Part shown: in pieces, positions 9,402 through 21,512 of the stretch
Position numbering within the stretch: position 1 is the first letter of the stretch
How the letters are laid out: every line of letters starts with the position of its first letter
Origin: Dryomyza anilis
Taxonomy: Eukaryota > Arthropoda > Insecta > Diptera > Dryomyzidae
DNA length: 64,000 bases
NCBI GenBank assembly: GCA_951804985.1
Contig: OX638132.1
Coordinates: 12,071,529 to 12,135,528 of the forward strand
Reading direction: 5' to 3'
Translations under genes and position numbers: made by a program
Notes under the pieces: generated by a model
What the model was told of the DNA's origin: nothing
The model's database searches: none
Seen by the model: only the letters and a program-made list of their open reading frames with translations

Positions 9402-9700
9402 CTCGCCAGTAAAACTAGTGAAAAACTGCTAGGTTACTGGTAGCGATTTGAAGAGTAGATCTCTGTCACTAAAACTATTCAAAAACTGGTGTGACACCAG
9501 TAATACTAGTAAAAAATGGTCGTTTACTTGTAGTGATTTGAAGAGTAGACAACTGCCAGTAAAAAATAGTCAAGAACTTGTCGCTTACTGGTAGGCAAAT
9601 GTCCGGAAAGTGAAGAGTTTTACTAGATAGATTCTCGCTTGCGAGTTACTCGACAAGTGACTAGTAAAACTGACTGGAAACTGTTAGGATACTTAGATAT
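9402..9700. repeat. Diverged tandem repeat, about 70-75 bp unit
   Basis: Three to four units share CCAGTAAAACTAGT, AAAAACTG, TTACTGGTAG and GATTTGAAGAGTAGA. The units are rich in palindromic ACTAGT and in CCAGTAA/TTACTGG inversions. Confidence 0.6.
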
Positions 9701-10140
9701 TGGTAGAATACTTAGGAATTTTTACTTGGGCCGGTCACGAACGTGTCTAATATTATGCACAATTTAATAGATCCAGTTGTACTACCACCTCACAAAATTT
9801 GAACAAAATCTACGACATTTTAAAACATACGTGGTCGTTCTGATTCCATGGGGCAGTTCACTTGCCTCATATAGGCATGAATAAGAATATTCCCAGCATA
9901 TTTCTGGCAAAATACTGAGAAAAAATTACGTTTGTGAGAAGCGTATAGCAGTTTATCAAATTTTATGGGATTTGATAGGTATATTTTCGGCATATTTGGG
10001 GAACGAGCGGAAAACAAACATTATTTTATAAAAGCAACGCTTTAGTTTGTTTGAAATATATCGAAAAAAAATTGTCTGGTGACTCGTTTATGATTTTATA
10101 ACTATAGTGAGATTATATATAATCTTTAAGGAATCCAACA
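9701..10140. other. AT-rich sequence, nothing recognised
   Basis: The 65-codon minus-strand frame at 9820-10017 has no recognised similarity and no splice context. Confidence 0.3.
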
Positions 10141-11810
10141 CACAGCAAAAAAAAATGTACATCATATTGATGAATTCCGTTCTTCAAACCATGATTCATT
10201 GCATTGAACAACAATTCATAATATTAATGACTAACGGACATCAATGTTATGAATGCGATCATAAATATGATAAACGCTTGGTAACTGTCGAAAAAGTGTT
10301 CTTCAATATGATGAACTGTATGTGAAGAATACGTTTCATCGTATTAATGAACCAAAATATAAAATGCAACATATATGTTCGTCATATTGAAGAACGCTGT
10401 TCATTAAACCAAATTTCTATAAAAATATTTTGTTCCTTCATTTTATGCCGTACTTCTCAGTTCTCAAGTAGTTCTTGGGTGTTATTTCCTATATAATGCT
10501 TGCTCGACATGCATAAATTAGTAAAATGCTTTATATTTATAATATATAAAAATGAAATGTCCTGTGTGTGCCATCACGAGAGAACGAACAGACGGATTTG
10601 CCTAATTCTTTTTGTATTTTGTTCGTATCAATGTAAGAGTGGTTTAGAAAAAAGAAAAGTCGAAAAAACCCAAAGGAAAAGCCGGAAAATCGAAAATATC
10701 TAAATTTGACCCTAGGACTATGAAATTTGCGCAGGGTGTTCATCTCTTGACGGATGTGTGCACTACGAAGGGATAAATTGAAATTTTAATTAAAAATATC
10801 GGTGTAATTAAGATGAGCACAGTCAGGAAATTTGGCTCAGTGACGTATATTGTAGTTCTTTATCTGTTTTACAAATGTGGGCGGAATTAGACGAAAGGGT
10901 GTGTCCCTTTCCATATGACTAAAACTATAAAAATGTTGTAACTCCTGACTTACTAAGATTTGAGTTATATAAATCGAAACTAAGGTTTATATTGCAACCT
11001 CCAATCGTCACGTAGAATGTGAGCGGTATTGGATTAAAGGGCGTGGCACCTTCCATATAGCTAAAAATTTAAAATTGCTATAACTCCTGACATACTAAGA
11101 GCAGAATTGTACAAATCGATACGAAGGATCATTTCAAAATATTAAATAGTAAAGTAGAATGTCAGCGGTATTGGAAAAATGGGCATGGCACTAGGTTCCA
11201 TGTGGGCGGGAAAAATAGCGACTAGGCTGGCACTAAAAATGGAAAAAGAGGCGTAAATGAATACACACATTATAAACGATATTGTTTTGCAATTATTAAA
11301 ACTTAGCACGGGCGCAGCTGTGCACGGGTCCAGCTAGTTTATAATATATTTATTATAATTACAACTTTTTATTAATAAAAAGTTATATTTATAAAAAATA
11401 TATTTTTGAAAAAAATGTTTTTTTGAAAAAAAAATTTTTTTCGAACATTTTTTTTTTCGAAAAAAATTTTTTTTTCCTTTTTTTTTCGAAAACAAATTTT
11501 TCACAATTTTTTTTGTCGGACATTTTTTTTCGGATAATTTGTTTACTGTTATTTTTTAAATAAAATTTTTACAATACTTTTTGTCGAATTATTTTATAAA
11601 CAAAACTTTTTGAAAAAATATTATGAACAAATTCATCAATATGACAATTCAAATTCATTGTATTGAATATTTTGTTCATATATATAATGAATGCATTCAT
11701 TAATATGTCATTTAATGAACGATGGTATCAATATGATGAATCTGGTAGTTGGTGACAAAACTCATAATATTTATGAATAAATTCATCATATTGAAGATTT
11801 TTTTTCTGTG
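10141..11810. mobile_element. TGATGAA-type MITE interrupted by a Helitron
   Basis: The left end CACAGCAAAAAAAAATGTAC is followed by ATCATATTGATGAATTCCG and CTTCAAACCATGATTCAT; the right end is ATTCATCATATTGAAG followed by TTTTTTTCTGTG at 11810. The two ends are complementary in the family sense (compare the compact 276-bp copy at 13395-13670). The 10531-11337 segment is a Helitron, leaving about 860 bp for the host element. That both halves belong to one insertion is inferred from matching termini; the poly-T/TTCGAA block at 11400-11590 also precedes the copy at 62593. Confidence 0.6.
10531..11337 (+). mobile_element. Non-autonomous Helitron, about 807 bp
   Basis: The 3' end reads GTGCACGGGTCCAGCTAG followed by T, preceded by the near-palindrome GCGCAGCTGTGC: the CTAG terminus plus subterminal hairpin of Helitrons. 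The 5' part has the TATATAAAAATGAAATGTCC lead-in, then three diverged GGCG-type blocks (GGGCGGAATTAGACGAAAGG, GGATTAAAGGGCGTGGCACC, GGAAAAATGGGCATGGCAC) typical of insect non-autonomous Helitrons. No Rep/helicase frame is present. The exact 5' base is uncertain because the expected TC start is degenerate. Confidence 0.75.
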
Positions 11811-13394
11811 CACATTTTCATGAAATAATATTAATACATATAATTTAAGTTTAAACTAGATTTAGTTCCGTCTATAATCTTATTTCAAAAATAGTTAAAA
11901 TGTTATATTCACTGATTACTAATTATCATGGCTAACAATTATATGAATGAATAACTAGGAAAATATGTATGGATTATGGACTAAAAAAAACTAGACAAAT
12001 ATCAAAAAATCATAAAATATGAATCAAAAACTTAAAATATTGATACAAATTTTGTTTTATTTTAATTTTCTGCCCTCTCATGAATTTTTCTTTGAAAAAA
12101 AAAAATATTTTTCAAACAAAATTGTTTTTCTAATGCCTTATGTACAATTTTCAAAAATGCATATAAAAAGGAATATTTTGAAAAATGCTACCTAAGGCGA
12201 TACGGTGTTTCTCAATATAAATCGGGAATAAGTTGTCTGCTATTTTGATTAGGAACCATAGACGTTTTAAAAATAAGAAATAGTTTAAACTAAGTTTAAT
12301 CGTACACTGAAATACCGGACCATAGTAATTTATTTTTTGTATAAGGTCCTTTTTAGATTATTTTTTTAAACCAGATATAAACAAACTAAAAACAAAGATG
12401 TGAATTAACGTTTGAAAGCCAATGCTCTTTTTTTAATGTAGTTTTTGCGTTGCCAAAATGATTCTAAAATATTGCTGGCATTTTTATTACAATCTTTATG
12501 CGATTTTAATTTATACGCAGCAGCAGCAGCAATAAAAATATTCAAATCCGATTTAGCCTTTGGCTAACTATTAATGTGGATACGAATTTAATTGCAGCAG
12601 CTGACTGAGTGACCCTTAAATGGTGCAAAGAAAAATTCTTTACACAATAAAGAATGAGATTTTCATTTGAAAGATATATTTTTTTTAATATAAATGCAAA
12701 TAAAAAGCATAAAATGGAATAGAAAAAGAATTTAAAAAATTTTAACAAAAGAAAGACAAATTCAAAGAATACACAAAACAAAAAGAAAAGTTAATATAAA
12801 TGAAAAATGAAAAATAAAAATAATAAAACAAAACAAACTTGGAAAAAATTACAATAAATAAAGCATTAAAAAAATGCAAAATAAAATAAAATTTCGCAAT
12901 TGTTTTGCATTTGCAGCAAAAATCTCTTTGTGAGGGCGTGCAGCTGGAAAAGTACAAAAAGATGGATATAACTGAGATGGATAATAAAAAAAAAAAAACA
13001 ACAACAACAAAGAGCATAAAATATACGTTGTTCAAGTGCAGCTCCTGGTGTATTTCGTCCTTTGCGTGCTCATTTGCAATTGTAAATGGTAAGGAATGCA
13101 TTTAAAGGTGAACCGGATAGCATAAAGTGACCAAAGTGGCAACAGTAGGAGGAATAAGTAGAAGGTTGACGCCGCAGGATGCAGCAGTGTAGATAGTGAT
13201 ACGTAAAACTGAAGTTGGACGTGTTCGGAAATTAGAATTTAATTCGTTATTGGTGGAAAAAGAAATAAAATTAATAAAACAATAAGAAATAGAAGAAACA
13301 ATAACTAGTAAATTAGGACATTTTGATAGTTTTTGTAATAAAATAGTAAAGATTATGGTAATTATAGTAAGGCGATTATAAAATCCCGATATTA
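11811..13394. other. AT-rich unique sequence with a short CAG run
   Basis: A short (CAG)n run lies near 12520. Frames at 12542-13105 on both strands derive from A- or T-rich runs. A plus-strand block at 12918-13088 is flanked by a fair acceptor (TTTTGCATTTGCAG) and donor (GTAAGG), but no protein similarity is recognised. Confidence 0.3.
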
Positions 13395-13670
13395 CACGCA
13401 GAAATAAAAATGTACATCATATTGATGAATTCCGTTCTTCAAACCATGATTCATTGTATTGAAGAACAATTCATAATATTGATGACTAACGACATCAATG
13501 TTATGAATGCGATCATAAAAATGATGAACGCTTGGTAACTGTCGAAAAATATTTCTTCAATATGATGAACTGTATGTGAAGAAAACGTTTCATCATATTA
13601 ATGAACAAGAACATAAAGTACAACATATTTTACTTCATAAATTCATCATATTAATGAATTTTTTTCTGTG
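13395..13670. mobile_element. TGATGAA-type MITE, 276 bp
   Basis: The termini are CACGCAGAAATAAAAATG and ATTTTTTTCTGTG. The interior matches the left half of the element at 10141 nearly base for base (ATCATATTGATGAATTCCG, GCGATCATAAA, CGCTTGGTAACTGTCGAAAA, TTCAATATGATGAACTGTAT), so this is a compact deletion form of that family. Confidence 0.78.
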
Positions 13671-13742
13671 CATATGGGATAATGAAAATAAAACACGGTT
13701 ACCGTTTAAAGGGTTGCCACTCGGATTGAATTTTGTCTACCA

Positions 13743-13953
13743 CACCCAGAAAAAAATACTATATAAATAATAGTTTTATACTATTAAAAATAGTCAATAG
13801 AATAAATTTTTATTTTAATCGGAAAATACCATTAAATACTAGAAAATACCATGACGTTGCGATTGAGTTCATATGAAAAGATTTATTTTTTGTTTACTAT
13901 TAAATCAATATTGACCAATTTTAATGGGATTTGAGGGAATTTTTTTCTGGGTG
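13743..13953. mobile_element. CACCCAG-type MITE, 211 bp
   Basis: The ends are CACCCAGAAAAAAATACTAT and AATTTTTTTCTGGGTG, flanked by CA on both sides. Interior words such as AAATAGTCAATAGAATAAA, TTAATCGGAAAATACCATTA and ATTGACCAATTTTAATGGGA recur in copies at 24978, 46498, 50130 and 52029. It is non-coding. Confidence 0.85.
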
Positions 13954-14552
13954 CAGAATTTCCCAAAAAAATAACCGAAAAGTACCATTAGTTTTAAATT
14001 ATTTTTTTGAATGAATATGGTTTTTTGTATTATTATAAAATATTATTCTTTTGTTCAGTGGAATGCAACTTTTATGAGTCACGTCAAGAAATGATATTTT
14101 TATTTAGTGAATTACTAGATACTTTGTGAAAACAATGGTAATAAACATTGCTGCATCTAACTGCATCTAATTGACGTTTTAATTTCAAATATATATGTAC
14201 ATAGAAATATAAAATATACGTATGGGGCATTATTCCTGAAATGAGCCATACGCATCGCAGATTTTCTTCAAATTCTCGCCATTTGACGAGAATAAACTAC
14301 CTTCTACTATTTGTAACTGAATTAAAAGTGATTTAAATTGAAAAAGTAAAGTTTTAAAATGTTACAAAAAAATTTGCAATAATAAATCCGTAAAGAAATT
14401 TGGAGCAATAATTAAAATAAAATTTAAATTTTTATTAAACACATATATTAGAAATGGTATCCGTAATTTTAAATAATATGTAAAACGCTCACAAAAAGTC
14501 CTAATGTTAATCCCACGTTAAAAACGTTATCATTGATACAAAATTTAATAGA
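13954..14552. other. AT-rich sequence, nothing recognised
   Basis: There are no inverted termini or coding blocks beyond the flanking MITE and mini-me element. Confidence 0.3.
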
Positions 14553-14815
14553 AACGAGTTGGGAAAGTTAGATCACATGGGTAAGTTCGGTCACATGGGG
14601 CGGACTTTTATAGTCGGTCGGGCCCGACTATGGAATACCCTACACTCTTGGTGAATATATTAGTGCTATAATTTGGTGGGATAATTTTTATTAAATTACG
14701 ACTAAAAATTCCACTACAAAAAATCGGTAAAAATGAAAAAATTCAAATGTGGGCGGATCACGCCCATGTTTGAAACATATATTTTTAAGCGGATTCTAAC
14801 AAGGGTAGGGTATAA
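14553..14815 (+). mobile_element. mini-me element, internally deleted (B type)
   Basis: The left end AACGAGTTGGGAAAGTTAGA with CACATGGGTAAGTTCGGTCA and GTCGGTCGGGCCCGACTAT equals the start of the 846-bp copy at 57639. The body runs to GGATTCTAACAAG, then jumps directly to the 3' word GGTAGGGTATAAAAA, so the microsatellites and core are deleted. Confidence 0.7.
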
Positions 14816-15547
14816 AAAGTGTTTCTTTTATATGGAACACCGCTACAAATTCCAGTATTGTATTTAGAAATAATTGAACTAATTTTGAACAAAATTTGAG
14901 CCCAATGAAAATGGGCGTTTTCTCCGAAATTCGAGTTCCAAAACTATGTTATAATTTAGTAATTATAAACTGATTTAAAAAGAAATAATGAAAACCAGAA
15001 TGAAATACTATGTTAAATTCTGTAGAAAATAGACAATAACAATTTTAAGACTTTATTGGCCTAAATAACAGCATTCGAAATTACATCTAAAGGACAAGTG
15101 TTTTTTTTTAATATAACAATTTTTACAAAGTTTGGAATTTCGAAAAAAAAGTCAACTTATATGCTTTTTATATATGTACAAAGCTATTTACCAAGTTTTA
15201 TATTAAAATAAAAGAGCAAACATTATTTAATTTCTACGCATCATAAATATTTTACAAAATATTGAACAAAGATACTTTTTAAATAAAGAGTATCGGTGCA
15301 TGGTACCAGTAATAAAAAAAAACTGAGTATACCACTTGATTTCGCAAGGAATTCTCTTTAAGAATCTAGAATCCAGATATTTTTTTTATGAATTTTGACG
15401 TTAGATTTAAAAACCTTAAACGTTTTTGCTCATTTTTCCCATACGTACTCAAACGAAACGTTGAGTATGTATGTTCCCAGCATTTAAATCAAACGACAAA
15501 GTACGTTTTTTTATTTGTATATAAAAAATTAATGGTAAAACAAAATT
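14816..15547. other. AT-rich sequence, nothing recognised
   Basis: A few words (for example ACTGAGTATACCACTTGATT) hint at old repeat sequence, but no boundaries are visible. Confidence 0.3.
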
Positions 15548-15581
15548 AATATACCCTTTCACTCTTAGTGTAGGGTATAAA
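15548..15581 (+). mobile_element. Solo mini-me 3' terminus
   Basis: ATATACCCTTTCACTCTTAG followed by TGTAGGGTATAAAAA is the exact terminal segment of the mini-me copies, with nothing recognisable from the rest of the element in front of it. Confidence 0.55.
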
Positions 15582-15889
15582 AATTGAAAGAAATATTGAA
15601 TGAAATATTCAAGCACTGAAACGAACGAAACGTTTGAAATACGTTATAAGTATTTTAGACAAAGGAGACTAGAAACGAATCATAATCACACAATAATAAA
15701 AAGATACTTGTGGGTCTCTTCGTAGGATAAAAAACGATAATTTTAACACTGGCGTAATACTTTTGGCTCCCGACCACCTGGCAACACTGCTTAGCCATGT
15801 AGAAAATAAGAAACTTTAAACTCAAAGAAACTCTAATTTAAAACAGCAATAAAAATTTAAAACATATTTATATTTTGTATATTTATCTA

Positions 15890-16115
15890 CTCGTATCTAG
15901 CGTCCTAGAGGGTCAAAATTAGGCGCATTTTCTTAAAACCTTCATATCTTCTAAACGGAGCATCCTAGAGGGTCGAAAGTAGGCGCATTTTATTGTGATT
16001 TCTAAGTCAAATTTTTGAATTAAGATTTTCTTAAAATCTTCATATCTTCTAAACGGAGCATCCTAGTAGGCGCATTTTGTAGTGATTTCAAAGTCAATTA
16101 TTTATGGCAAATTTC
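15890..16115. repeat. Tandem repeat, about 98-bp unit
   Basis: AACCTTCATATCTTCTAAAC / AATCTTCATATCTTCTAAAC, GGAGCATCCTAGAGGGTCG and GTAGGCGCATTTT recur, with partial units at both ends. The repeat is not found elsewhere in the window. Confidence 0.65.
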
Positions 16116-16389
16116 ATACAATTCACTATAGTAGTACAGAAGGAATTCCGGTTTGAAAATAGATTTTCTTAAAAAATATAATAACAAAGAAATTTTTCGA
16201 TTCAATAAGAATACGAAAATTAAACATTGATATATTTTAAAAATAATAAATGAAATTTATTGTCATATCGAAAAATTACCAAAATGATTAAAAAGTTACC
16301 AAGTTACAAAGCTGATAAAAAGTTACCAATTTTGGATGTAAGTTACCAAGAGTGGCAACCATGGTCATCGTCGGAGTTTTAGGTTCCTC

Positions 16390-16730
16390 AAGAGACAAGT
16401 TATTTTCATTTCAGTATCTACTACAAGGTAGGATTATAGATTTATCGAGAACTTGTGGGAAAAACATTATTTGTTTTAAAACAATATGTGTGCGAATCAC
16501 AGGCCACATTTCACCAATCACGCCTATTTGGAATACCAGACAAGATAGGTATATAAGAAATCTATTTTTTGAGTTTTATTAATCTATTCCTTGTTGTTTT
16601 GCTGTAATTGATGAAGGACGAACATCTCTAAATCGAATGAGCAAGTGACACTGATCAAGAACTCTTTTCCTAATTGACTACGCGTCCTTCTGGGTGTCAC
16701 AAACGGATTACCAAAGTGGATATAATTTTA
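16390..16730 (+). mobile_element. Ancient mini-me relic
   Basis: The core-like ACATCTCTAAATCGA, ACTGATCAAGAACT and CCTTCTGGGTGTCACAAACG, and upstream CCACATTTCACCAATCACGC and TAGGTATATAAGAAATCTAT, align in order with the mini-me copy at 31421-32155. The (GTCY)n tract that normally precedes the core has been lost. Confidence 0.55.
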
Positions 16731-17773
16731 CACTTCATGTTAAGAAAATAAACGATTTAGTATAGAACAAAAAAATAACTTAAACATAAAAAAAAAAAAG
16801 TTTTACCCCTGCTTTACGCTTCAAAGGTGCAAAATTGTGGTAGATATGGATATTTTTTTTCGGAATTAAGAAATTACCAGTAAAACGTTATAACAACAAT
16901 TTTAGTTATAGGGAGGTTTCCCTCTCAATTAGTGTATTACTCGTCGACATAAACGTTGCCATCAGCTATTCAAAAAAATCGCATCTCATTAATAGTCAAA
17001 CTTTGGTGTAGAAAGCCGGCAGTCAGTCGTCAGCCAGACAACAATCGCTCCTGAAAAGTTGTGTTTAAAGTGGAACTGGAATCGTAGATTGTATAGGTGG
17101 TCGTACAATATTGTATAAGGTAATTTGTTTAATGTGTTCTTTAATGTCACTTTATAATTAGTTTGAAAACTCTTGTTAAACGTTGATGGCGCGCAGATGA
17201 AGTTTGAATATTTAATAAGTGTGTGACACAAACAAAATTTCAAGGTTGATTTGATGCCGAAGCAAAGGGTTTGACATTATCTTTGAATTGCTTAATTATA
17301 CCCTGCAGTGCACTAAGGATTTCTTAATTTGTATATTATTAGTATTAATAAAATATAATTTAGTAAATAAATGTTTCGAATAGTTGAATTGGTGTAAGCC
17401 ATTCCATACAGAAAAAATAAAAATCAACAACAACCAGGGTTCATCATATTGACGATTTCATTCATTGAATTAAAATCCATTGAATTAAAATCCATTATTT
17501 TTATATTATTTATTTAATATTATTCATTTTCAATATTTCAAACAATAACTTCTCTCCCTTTACACATTTATGTATTTATAATTCTTATAAGATATATCGT
17601 CACTATCATGCCAAAGGGACGAATGTGCAATTTTTGACATTTGCGTTTTTTTACATTTTTGAATGTAGTTTATCCTCAAGTATGCTTTGCCAAAATCGCG
17701 TGTCATTTTGTTGGATATTTCTAGCCACAAAAAACAAAACCAAAAGGGCGAATTTGAAAAATTGAAAATCTTG
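16731..17773. other. AT-rich sequence, no gene
   Basis: A block near 17410-17560 (GGGTTCATCATATTGACGAT) resembles the TGATGAA MITE family. The rest is unique. The frame at 16989-17243 has no recognised similarity. Confidence 0.3.
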
Positions 17774-18345
17774 TCATGCCAAAAAGGCGAATCTTTTCGT
17801 TTTTTCGCCATAACTTTTTAATGGAATAAATTAAAATAGTGGTGTAAGGGCATTTATTCTTTGTATTCAAAGCACCTATCGTTCTGCATCATTAATTTAA
17901 AATATTTTGCCAAACATTAATTTGCCATTTGTTATTTGCAGGAAAACATGTTTGGCAAAATATTTTTAAATAATGATGCAGTTCGATAGGTACTTAAAAA
18001 AAAACAATTAATACATTTTCACCACTATTTTATCTTGTACCATTAAAGAGTTATGGCAAAAAAACGAAATGTTTCGCCCTTTTGGCATGACAAGATTTGC
18101 CATGTGCAAGATAAAATAGTAGTGTAAAGGCATTAATTGTTTGTTTTTAAAGCACCTATCGAACTGCATCATTACTTTAAAATATTTTGCCAAATATTTT
18201 TTTCCTGCAAATAACAAATGGCAAACTAATGTTTGACAAAATATTTTTAATTAATTATGCTAATAGATAGGTGCTTTTAAAACAAACAATTAATGCCTCT
18301 ACATTACTATTTTATCTTGCGCTAATAAAAAGTTACAGCATAAAA
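17774..18345. repeat. Two adjacent large hairpins (foldback pair)
   Basis: Arm 17774-17920 is the inverted complement of 17950-18094 (TTGCCATAACTCTTTAATGG, AAAATAGTGGTG, CACCTATCG, TGCATCATTA, AAAATATTTTGCCAAACAT all pair) around a short loop containing TTTGTTATTTGCAGG. A second hairpin, 18110-18345, repeats the same design with the loop in reverse orientation (CCTGCAAATAACAAATGG). It looks like a foldback element duplicated head to head. The two minus-strand frames here (17560-17811, 18008-18217) are by-products of the arms. Confidence 0.75.
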
Positions 18346-19367
18346 ATACAAAAATTTTTGCGTTTTGATCTGGATATAGCCTCACAAAATCCGTATTTAT
18401 AATTCAGTAGGTAGTCCAAATCTAAAGATATTTTATAAACGTTATAATAATTGACAAATAAACTAAAATAACAGAATATGATGTACGCTTGTTTGTTTAT
18501 TAATGTGATGAAATGTAGTCTTCGCATAAATCAGGGTTTTATTTCATTGGGTAATTTTACCATAGAAGTTTAATTTCATTGGGGTTTGCCATAAAATGTT
18601 CTTTTTCAGGAAACCTCTTATAAGATCTTTTTCTCTGAGAGTATCCAAACTTTTGAAATAGGAGCTGGCTTTGAATTTTTCAAACCAGAAATAAAAGATT
18701 TTTGGGGATTTTCAGTTGCATTGAGGCTTCTATTTTCAGGTCTGAATATGTTCAAAAATTCCGAACAGAATTCAGTACACAAATATCATGCCCGAATATC
18801 ATTCGAATTACTGGCAGAAATAATGTACTGAACTGTTTAGTTCTGATTTTTTACAACTGAATTCAACTCTGAATTTATCAGAACTTATTAATTTCAGCTG
18901 CGATCTTTAAAAATCCAAAATACAGGGGGACCAGATAAGAACGATAGCAGAAGAAATTCGAATAAATCAACAACGGCGTGAGATGGCTATATTTTAAGTG
19001 GCGAAATGGCAAAACTTATTAAATAGCAAAACTTACTAAATATTTTGACACACATTAAATAGTAATATTGATATTAAAAATACTTATTATGGTTTTTGAG
19101 ATAGAATTAATAAAGTAGCATTTAGAGTATTAAATTCTCGGCATTTTAAATGAACACCATTCTACTACTATAACTTTTAAATTTGAAAATTTTATCAGTT
19201 TCAAAACTGAATTATAATAATAATTCGTGTTTGGATTTAATGCAGATTTTGGATCTAATTTATATAAGCTTAACCCCTACCAAACAAAAATAATCCCTAC
19301 TCAAAACACAGTATTTCGTTTTTGTCGAATAAGCTTGAAACAGAAATTCAAGAAAAAAAAAACTGAA
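18346..19367. other. AT-rich sequence, nothing recognised
   Basis: There are no frames, terminal repeats or RNA signatures beyond simple A/T runs. Confidence 0.3.
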
Positions 19368-19664
19368 ACCGCGGTAGCACAGTGGTTAGTGCGTTGGACT
19401 GCGAGCCGAAAGGTCCCAGGTTCAAGCGTGGATTGGGGCTAACAACATCTTTTCATAAAACATTTTTCTATACCGCGCTACCTCTCGGTAGTAAATGGCA
19501 AACCTACGAGAGTAAAACATTGCCTATGAAAAGCTGTCCCCGCCGTTCGGATTCGGCTATAAACTGTAGGTCCTCCCACTTTGAGTAAAAATATAACACG
19601 CACAGCTCAAAATGGTAAGATCGAACCGAGTTCTTCAGGACTGTACTACCAAACTATTATTATT
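19368..19664 (+). mobile_element. tRNA-derived SINE (copy 1)
   Basis: The head ACCGCGGTAGCACAGTGGTT, GCGAGCCGAAAGGTCCCAGG and TTCAAGCGTGGATTGGGG resembles a tRNA with A-box-like and B-box-like (GGTTCAAGC) pol III promoter elements. It is followed by a unique body (CGCGCTACCTCTCGGTAGTA; GCCTATGAAAAGCTGTC) and a short TTATTATTATT tail. It aligns end to end with the copies at 21206 and 25176. No clear target duplication was seen at this copy. Confidence 0.82.
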
Positions 19665-20454
19665 GTTTTTTTTATCATTCTGTTTAATGGCTGAATCTGA
19701 CGCAATTTGGTTGTTTAAGTACCCCATCTCATTTTTAATGGGGAACATTTTTGCCGAAGAAACTATAACAGTTTTCTCCCAGCGTTCACGGGGTATGACA
19801 AAATTTGTAATTAATGAGATGAAAATTCGAAAAAACGAGGGTTATAGAAAAGCGTTGGGACGATGGTGTCAATGTAAAAAAAATGCGCCTGTTCATGATA
19901 AAGAACATTGCTGAGGACACCAAATATATATCTTTTGAAGTAAAAATATGTTTGTACTGTTTTTAAACACGCCCTAATTTGTGAGGCACACAGAGGTGTT
20001 GAAGCAACACGGGTTCAGATTCGAGATCTGTGACCCCATGTCACCCTAAAATCGATATCAAATCGGAAGATGGTATGCCGAGCATTTACTTCTCCAATCA
20101 AACACGAAAAAAAAGAGAAAATAAATCATAAGAAATCATAAGAATCAGGAGAAAGTATTAAATAAAAATTCTAAATTTATCAATTTATTTCATTAATTCT
20201 ATGAAATATATTATTTGGTTAAGAAAATGAAAAATACTTATAAAATAAAATTCATAAAATGTTTTTTCTGTAAAAATACCACAGCAATGAATGGCCACAT
20301 AGTAGATATTGCTGTATAGTTATATTTGTGCATGTATTTTATTGCACAAGGCAGCAACAACAATAATGGTACCCAACGCACCGACAACTGAAATAAAAAA
20401 ATCCTAATTAGTGCTGTGTACCAGTAAACCCCATGACTGGTTAAATACGTGCCG
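19665..20454. other. Sequence with an unassigned short frame
   Basis: The open frame ending at 19914 runs out of the SINE tail into RSRGMTKFVINEMKIRKNEG. It has no recognised homologue and is probably fortuitous. The remainder is AT-rich. Confidence 0.3.
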
Positions 20455-20658
20455 CACTATGGGACATATCTCATTAATTCATAGTCGAAAAAGTCTGAAA
20501 TTTATGAAATAAATGGTATTGGATAGATAAATTATTAAGTTTCTTAAAAAAAAAAGATTTAGCTGTATTCTAATTTACGTTGCTTCGAATACATTTTACT
20601 TTGATATGTTTTTAAGTGACATTTTTCAAAATATTACAAAGTAAAAATACATACCGGG

Positions 20659-20936
20659 TGAACAGAAATAAATGCAGTTTTTTGCTTTTAAAATTAGTCA
20701 ATAGGATAAGTTATTAATTTAATGTGTAAATACCTTTAAATATTACAAAATACTATGAAATCAATAGTTTTATGCTATTTAAGTTAGTCAATAGAATAAA
20801 CTATTATTTTAATGGGTTAATACCATTAAATATTACAAAATACTATTAAATTGTTTTGTGTTTATACGGAAATATTGATTTTAAATATACTATTTAATCA
20901 ATAACTGACCAATTTTAATATGATTTATTTGAGTGT
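20659..20936. mobile_element. Degenerate CACCCAG-type MITE, internally duplicated
   Basis: Two successive blocks carry the family words AGTCAATAGGATAA / AGTCAATAGAATAAACTATT, then TACCATTAAATATTACAAAA. The right part retains TGACCAATTTTAATATGATT. The ends are eroded. Confidence 0.5.
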
Positions 20937-21205
20937 GTGTACAAAATTATTTTCTTTGTAGCATCCAGGAAAGCTTTGATAGAAAACTTTTTTTTATTTT
21001 TTTTTTATTAAGAAAATACACTGAAGATTAATGCAATTTAGTTTGATCCAGTGAGAAAAACGGTCCTAAAATGCGCACCTATTTTCATTATGCCCCCTTT
21101 TTGCGTACTTAGTGCTTGATACTGACAATATATATTTGTATGCTAAAACATCTCATTGTATTGTATTTTTTATAATTAAAATGTGTTGTGTTATTTGAAA
21201 AATAT

Positions 21206-21512
21206 AATAATAATAGTTTGACACTACAGTCCTATAAGAACTTAGGCCGAGTTCTCTCACCATTTTGAGCTGTGCGAGTTATATTTGTACTCAAAGTGTT
21301 GGGACCTACAGTTTATTGCCGAATCCGAACTGCGGGTGAGAGCTTTTCATAGGCAAAATTTTACTCTCGTAGGTTTGCCATTTACTGCCGAGAGGTAGCG
21401 CGGTATAGAAAAATGTTTCTATGAAAAGATGTTGTTAGCTCCAGTCCACGCTTGAACCGGGGATCTTTCGGCTCGCAGTCCAACGCACTAACTACTGAGC
21501 TACCGCGGCTAC
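21206..21512 (-). mobile_element. tRNA-derived SINE (copy 2)
   Basis: A full-length minus-strand copy with head GTAGCCGCGGTAGCTCAGTA and a TTATTATTATA tail. It is flanked by a perfect 13-bp direct repeat ATTTGAAAAATAT (21193-21205; 21513-21525), the target duplication expected from LINE-assisted retroposition. It sits inside the Transib-like element, so it is younger than that element. Confidence 0.9.

Noticed and set aside
12918..13088. Possible plus-strand exon with acceptor TTTGCAG and donor GTAAGG, including IKYTLF
   Set aside because: The IKYTLF word recalls tetraspanin N-termini, but the following residues do not fit that membrane segment and the rest is poly-Lys/Thr from A-rich DNA.
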